A stretch of DNA of 64,000 nt from Thalassotalea sp. PP2-459. Lineage in GTDB: Bacteria > Pseudomonadota > Gammaproteobacteria > Enterobacterales > Alteromonadaceae. Where the stretch lies: assembly GCF_001913705.1 (NCBI RefSeq), contig NZ_MKQD01000015.1, positions 39,941 through 103,940 of the forward strand, read 5' to 3'. The position numbers and the translations under genes were made by a program. The notes beneath the pieces are model-generated. The model saw nothing but the letters and a program-made list of their open reading frames with translations, had not been told where the DNA came from and ran no database searches. Shown here piece by piece: positions 60,302-64,000 of this stretch (the stretch's first letter is position 1; every line of letters begins with the position of its first letter).

Positions 60302-61435
60302 TTACTGACCAACCAATGCTAATAAAATACCAGCAGCAACCGCAGAGCCTAACACCCCAGCCACATTTGGCCCCATAGCGTGCATCAATAAAAAATTATG
60401 TGGATTAGCTTCTAAGCCTACTTTATTAGCTACTCGTGCTGCCATCGGTACCGCAGACACACCAGCCGCTCCGATTAATGGGTTTACTTGCTCGCTACTT
60501 AATTTATTCATCAGTTTCGCCATTAATACCCCAGAAGCTGTACCGATTGAAAAGGCAACAGCACCTAAACCGAGGATACCTAATGTTTCAACGTTCAAAA
60601 ACTGATCAGCACTTAATTTAGAACCCACACCTAAGCCTAAGAATATCGTCACAATATTAATAAGCTCATTTTGCGCAGTTGAACTTAAACGATCAACCAC
60701 ACCACATTCTCGCATTAAGTTACCTAAACAAAACATACCAACTAATGGCGTAGCCGCAGGTAAAAAGAAAATTGTCATCAACAAGACACCCAACGGAAAG
60801 ATAACTTTCTCAATTTTGGTTACATGGCGTAACTGTGCCATTTCAATCTTACGCTCTTTTTCCGTGGTTAAAGCTCTCATGATTGGTGGTTGAATAATTG
60901 GTACTAACGCCATATATGAATATGCTGCGACGGCAATTGCACCAAGTAATTCTGGTGCTAACTTAGACGCTAAAAAAATGGCCGTTGGGCCATCTGCACC
61001 ACCAATAATCGCAATGGCAGAAGCATCTTGTAACGTAAATTCGAAGCCAGGGATCGCATTCAATGCGATAGCACCAAACAATGTAGCAAAAATACCAAAT
61101 TGTGCTGCAGCCCCTAAGAACAAGGTTTTAGGGTTAGCGATTAGCGCGCCGAAATCGGTCATTGCACCGACACCCATAAATATTAATAGCGGGAATATAC
61201 CCGTATCAATACCTGCGTAATACACATAATGTAATAAACCACCTACCTCAGAAAATCCTGCAACAGGTATGTTAGTCAGTATGGCGCCAAACCCCATAGG
61301 CACAAGTAGCAGTGGTTCAAAGTTTTTTGCGATAGCGAGAAATAAAAGCCCACAACCAACAAGCATCATAATAACTTGGCCTAACTCAAAATTTGCTAAG
61401 CCTGTTGATAACCATAAAGTATTTAACTGCTCCAT
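60302..61435 (-). CDS. oadB: Na+-translocating oxaloacetate decarboxylase beta subunit
   Basis: Membrane subunit that couples decarboxylation of carboxybiotin to Na+ export. The protein has 377 residues with many hydrophobic segments. The conserved [18 protein letters not shown] (with the Na+-linked Asp), [21 protein letters not shown] and [23 protein letters not shown] segments are present (cited as GGADGPTA and HAMGPNVAG cores). It lies 8 bases after oadA and is last in oadGAB. Confidence 0.96.
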   Translation of the reverse strand: MEQLNTLWLSTGLANFELGQVIMMLVGCGLLFLAIAKNFEPLLLVPMGFGAILTNIPVAGFSEVGGLLHYVYYAGIDTGIFPLLIFMGVGAMTDFGALIANPKTLFLGAAAQFGIFATLFGAIALNAIPGFEFTLQDASAIAIIGGADGPTAIFLASKLAPELLGAIAVAAYSYMALVPIIQPPIMRALTTEKERKIEMAQLRHVTKIEKVIFPLGVLLMTIFFLPAATPLVGMFCLGNLMRECGVVDRLSSTAQNELINIVTIFLGLGVGSKLSADQFLNVETLGILGLGAVAFSIGTASGVLMAKLMNKLSSEQVNPLIGAAGVSAVPMAARVANKVGLEANPHNFLLMHAMGPNVAGVLGSAVAAGILLALVGQ

Positions 61436-61443
61436 GTTATCAC

Positions 61444-63216
61444 CTACGCTAAAGTCAGTAAGGTTTCGCCAACAGTAACGGCATCCCCTTCTCTAACATG
61501 AATAGAAGCAACTTGACCTGCCGATACCGCTCGCACTTCAGTTTCCATTTTCATCGCTTCCATGATGATAACCACATCGCCTGCGGCAACCTCTTCACCT
61601 TCATCAACAAGTACTTTAAAAATATTACCAGCCAATGGGGCATTTAAGGTTTCACCAGCGCTGACAGATGCAGATTGTTTTATTTCAGCATCTGCAGTGG
61701 TAACTGAAGATACGCTACCACTTGGCCCAACGACAACATCAAACACTTGTCCATCCACACTGACCGAGTAGTTTTCAGTAGTTGCTGATGTTTTCTTCGT
61801 CGTTGAAGCTTCAGAAGTTGTCGCCTCTTTAGTCGGTGCTGGCTCAAAAGCATCTGGATTATTTCGATTTTCTAAAAATTTTAAACCTATTTGCGGAAAT
61901 AATGCATAAGTTAACACGTCATCAATCACTTCATCCGCTAAGGTAATGCTTTTCTCTTTCGCAAGATTCTCAAGTTCGTTGGTGAGTTTATCAACTTCAG
62001 GTGTTAATAAATCAGCCGGGCGACACGTAATTGCCTCTTTGCCATCAAGCACACGATCTTGTAACTGCGTATTAACCGGAGAAGCCGTTGCGCCATATTC
62101 ACCTTTAAGAACGCCAGCAGTCTCTTTAGTGATCGACTTATAACGCTCTCCCGTTAGTACGTTTAAAACCGCTTGCGTGCCGACAATTTGCGATGTTGGC
62201 GTGACTAACGGAATATTACCTAAATCTTCACGTACCCGTGGAATTTCTTTTAATACGTCATCAAACTTATCAGCAGCACCTTGTTCTTTTAACTGGTTTT
62301 CCATATTGGTTAACATGCCACCAGGCACTTGTGCTAGTAAAATACGCGCATCTACGCCTTTTAGACTACCTTCAAAGTTTGCATATTTTTCTCGAACATC
62401 CCTGAAATATGCAGCCACTTCAGCAAGTTTTTCCATATCTAAACCAGAATCACGCGCTGTCCCCTCAACAATAGAAACAATTGTTTCTGTTGGCGAATGA
62501 CCATACGTTTGGCTCATAGATGAAATAGACGTGTCAATCACATCAATATCAGCGTCAATGGCTTTCATGTGAGTAGCAACACTTAAGCCGGTTGTGGCAT
62601 GACAATGTAAAGCAATAGGTAATGAGACAGTTTCTTTAAGACGACTAATCAATTCTGCACCGTCATATGGTTTCAGCAAACCTGACATATCCTTTATACA
62701 TAAAGAATGTGCTCCCATGTCTTCTAGCTTTTTAGCCATGGTTAGCCAGCCCTCAAGAGTATGTACAGGACTTTCTGTATAACTAAGCGTACCTTGCGCA
62801 TGAGCACCAACATTCACTGCAGCTTTAATCGCAGTTTGAAGATTTCGAACATCATTCATGGCATCGAATATGCGAAAAACGTCTACACCATTGACATGGG
62901 CTCGTTCAACAAACTTCTCAACTACATCGTCGGCATAATGACGATAGCCTAAAATATTCTGGCCTCTAAATAACATTTGTTGTTTAGTTTTCGGCATTGC
63001 TTTTTTTAATTCACGAATGCGATGCCAAGGATCTTCTCCTAAATAACGAATACATGAATCAAACGTAGCACCACCCCATGACTCTATTGACCAGAAACCA
63101 ATATCATCTAATTTTGATGCGATCGGCAACATATCTTCTAAACGTAATCGAGTGGCAAGTAAAGACTGGTGGCCATCTCGTAATACAACTTCGGTAATAC
63201 CTAGTGCTTTTGACAT
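61444..63216 (-). CDS. oadA: Oxaloacetate decarboxylase alpha subunit (biotin-carrying)
   Basis: Carboxyltransferase subunit, 590 residues. The N-terminal domain begins [17 protein letters not shown], contains the metal-binding [10 protein letters not shown], and is followed by a Thr/Ala/Glu-rich linker (about 445-490). The C-terminal biotinyl domain has the modified lysine in EAMKMET. A strong AGGAG ribosome site precedes the ATG. It lies 12 bases after oadG. Confidence 0.97.
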   Translation of the reverse strand: MSKALGITEVVLRDGHQSLLATRLRLEDMLPIASKLDDIGFWSIESWGGATFDSCIRYLGEDPWHRIRELKKAMPKTKQQMLFRGQNILGYRHYADDVVEKFVERAHVNGVDVFRIFDAMNDVRNLQTAIKAAVNVGAHAQGTLSYTESPVHTLEGWLTMAKKLEDMGAHSLCIKDMSGLLKPYDGAELISRLKETVSLPIALHCHATTGLSVATHMKAIDADIDVIDTSISSMSQTYGHSPTETIVSIVEGTARDSGLDMEKLAEVAAYFRDVREKYANFEGSLKGVDARILLAQVPGGMLTNMENQLKEQGAADKFDDVLKEIPRVREDLGNIPLVTPTSQIVGTQAVLNVLTGERYKSITKETAGVLKGEYGATASPVNTQLQDRVLDGKEAITCRPADLLTPEVDKLTNELENLAKEKSITLADEVIDDVLTYALFPQIGLKFLENRNNPDAFEPAPTKEATTSEASTTKKTSATTENYSVSVDGQVFDVVVGPSGSVSSVTTADAEIKQSASVSAGETLNAPLAGNIFKVLVDEGEEVAAGDVVIIMEAMKMETEVRAVSAGQVASIHVREGDAVTVGETLLTLA

Positions 63217-63228
63217 GTGTATTCGCTC

Positions 63229-63501
63229 CTATGCTTTATCGCCATGTTTTTGTTTATATTGAGTAACAGCCGAACCTATCGCCGCAACGACTTGGGGTGT
63301 TACACCATTAGAGGCAATATTTGTTTTCTTTGCTTTAGGTTTTGATTTAGATTGAATAATAGGATCGGGATATTTGTTCGCAAGTTTTACTAGCACTAAG
63401 TTAATAAAAATAACCAGTAGCCCTAAAAATGCAAAAACAAAAACCATACCTGCTAACATTAATGTGCCAGCTTCAATAAAAGTTTCTAATAAACTGTCCA
63501 T
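63229..63501 (-). CDS. oadG: Oxaloacetate decarboxylase gamma subunit
   Basis: Small membrane subunit that assembles the alpha-beta complex, 90 residues. One N-terminal membrane segment (about 12-38, GTLMLAGMVFVFAFLGLLV core) is followed by a charged, Lys-rich tail. AGGATAAAAA provides the ribosome site. It is first in oadGAB. No citrate transporter or lyase genes adjoin, so the source of oxaloacetate is not shown. Confidence 0.93.
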   Translation of the reverse strand: MDSLLETFIEAGTLMLAGMVFVFAFLGLLVIFINLVLVKLANKYPDPIIQSKSKPKAKKTNIASNGVTPQVVAAIGSAVTQYKQKHGDKA

Positions 63502-63677
63502 TTTTTATCCTAATCTAAAAAAGGTTAGAATTAGAATAATCACTCCAATTGGTAAAAAGCAAATATATTTTCGAGAACTCAGAAAAAAATTTTGAAGTCA
63601 ACCCATAAAAGTCACATTTAAGCCGTGATATTCAATTATTTTCAATAATTATTCACATTTTTGTTATAAGAATTAAT

Positions 63678-63774
63678 ATTGTATACAATTACTAATTCCT
63701 ATTTTTAAGGCTTAAGAACAAAAAAGACAGCATTGTATACAAAGTACAATGTGAGAACATTGAATACACAATGA
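63678..63774. promoter_or_regulatory. Cluster of operator-like palindromes upstream of oadGAB
   Basis: ATTGTATACAAT (63678-63689) is a perfect 12-bp palindrome. ATTGTATACAA recurs at 63732-63742, and CATTG...CAATG arms occur at 63759-63774. The TTGTATACAA shape is like operators of GntR-family regulators. The cluster lies about 180-270 bases upstream of oadG in an otherwise gene-free 332-base region (63502-63833). Confidence 0.5.
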
Positions 63775-63780
63775 ATGATT

Positions 63781-63797
63781 AAAGGGTCAGGTACATT
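63781..63797 (+). repeat. Copy 2 of the 17-base intergenic repeat
   Basis: AAAGGGTCAGGTACATT is identical to 29457-29473. Here it continues as TTAAAAGCCTG, giving a CAGG/CCTG inverted pair, unlike the hairpin at copy 1. Confidence 0.5.
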
Positions 63798-63833
63798 TTA
63801 AAAGCCTGAAACATGATAGTAAAAATTAAAAAG

Positions 63834-63930
63834 TAGCGGACGCGGCAGGAGTCGAACCTGCGACCGAAAGGGATCATGTTTCGTAGCCAGTTTTTATCCA
63901 CAGTAGCGCTATCCAGCTGAGCTACTTCTC
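63834..63930 (-). pseudogene. Decayed tRNA-Arg (ACG)-like copy
   Basis: The minus strand keeps TAGCTCAGCTGGATAG (D arm), CTGGCTACGAA (anticodon loop with ACG) and GGTCGCAGGTTCGACTCCTG (T arm) in tRNA order. About 16 extra bases lie before the anticodon stem and about 8 after it. The 5' acceptor strand (AGAGAAG) does not pair with CGCGTCC, the anticodon stem is broken, and the CCA reads CTA. The T arm and acceptor 3' strand match the tRNA at the window end. Confidence 0.65.
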
Positions 63931-63954
63931 TTTTATACATCGTTCTTAAACGAG

Positions 63955-63978
63955 AAAACCAACCCGAAGGTTGGCTTT
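63955..63978 (-). terminator. Terminator after tRNA-Arg
   Basis: On the minus strand CCAACC-TTCG-GGTTGG is a 6-bp stem with a stable UUCG tetraloop, followed by TTTTCTC. It separates the intact tRNA (window end) from the decayed copy. Confidence 0.85.
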
Positions 63979-63983
63979 AAAGG

Positions 63984-64000
63984 TGGCGGACGCGGCAGGA
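63984..64000 (-). tRNA. tRNA-Arg 3' end (cut by window end)
   Basis: The minus strand ends TCCTGCCGCGTCCGCCA: half of the T stem, the acceptor 3' strand and an encoded CCA. The anticodon is outside the window; Arg (ACG) is inferred from the decayed copy. Confidence 0.6.

Noticed and set aside
63834..63930. tRNA-Sec or tmRNA fragment
   Set aside because: The anticodon loop CTACGAA and the T arm match tRNA-Arg, and the extra bases do not form a long variable arm or a tmRNA-like structure.

Overview
The window is a chromosomal segment of a low-GC, free-living marine gammaproteobacterium. Gene order and protein similarity point to Alteromonadales, most likely Colwelliaceae (Colwellia/Thalassotalea type). 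The evidence is E. coli-like conserved neighbourhoods, a TonB-dependent receptor paired with a membrane winged-helix/PD40 regulator, a Na+-translocating oxaloacetate decarboxylase, a PEP-CTERM protein, and NapEDABC. No plasmid, prophage, CRISPR array or intact insertion sequence is visible. Genus-level placement is inference; I could not run a search.

Layout. 1-1.3 kb: the 3' part of aceK and a tRNA-Trp gene with its own promoter. 1.4-17 kb: a block matching the E. coli 99-minute region (holD-rimI-prfC ... yjjV-type tatD ... smp-serB ... radA). It is interleaved with argS and three signalling genes: a TPR-PAS-GGDEF-EAL protein, an HDOD protein and a double-PilZ protein. 17-19.7 kb: a lipocalin-like secreted protein and an M13 lipoprotein peptidase. 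19.7-24.5 kb: a metA-metH unit behind a MetJ operator. 24.6-29.5 kb: recA with a textbook LexA-controlled promoter, a PEP-CTERM protein with a sigma-54-type promoter, and mutS. 29.6-41 kb: the conserved pyrG-eno ... ftsB-ispD-ispF-truD-surE-pcm-yqaA-nlpD-rpoS block, with an mscS gene and an unknown gene inserted between eno and ftsB. 41-53.9 kb: DUF4202 and YbaN proteins, a Shelphs-type phosphatase, the TonB receptor/regulator pair, an ABC-2 exporter, two small unknown proteins and tmcA. 54-58.3 kb: napEDABC behind a perfect FNR-type site. 58.4-60.3 kb: a 56-residue protein, pdxH and a periplasmic solute-binding-type protein. 60.3-63.5 kb: oadGAB. 63.6-64 kb: operator-like palindromes, a decayed tRNA-Arg copy, a terminator and the 3' end of an apparently intact tRNA-Arg.

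The genes are mostly housekeeping: translation (argS, prfC, rimI, tmcA, truD, tRNAs), replication and repair (holD, recA, mutS, radA), methionine and isoprenoid synthesis, stationary-phase control (rpoS, nlpD, surE, pcm), anaerobic nitrate respiration and Na+-coupled decarboxylation. The most informative non-coding signals are the sigma-54 promoter with an upstream inverted repeat at the PEP-CTERM gene, the MetJ operator, the LexA box, the FNR site, the palindromes upstream of oadGAB, a long imperfect inverted repeat inside the nap operon, and the decayed tRNA-Arg. I found no wholly new multi-gene system. The best leads are the PEP-CTERM/sigma-54 locus, the nap-internal repeat, the two small proteins at 51.3-51.7 kb and the tRNA-Arg remnant.
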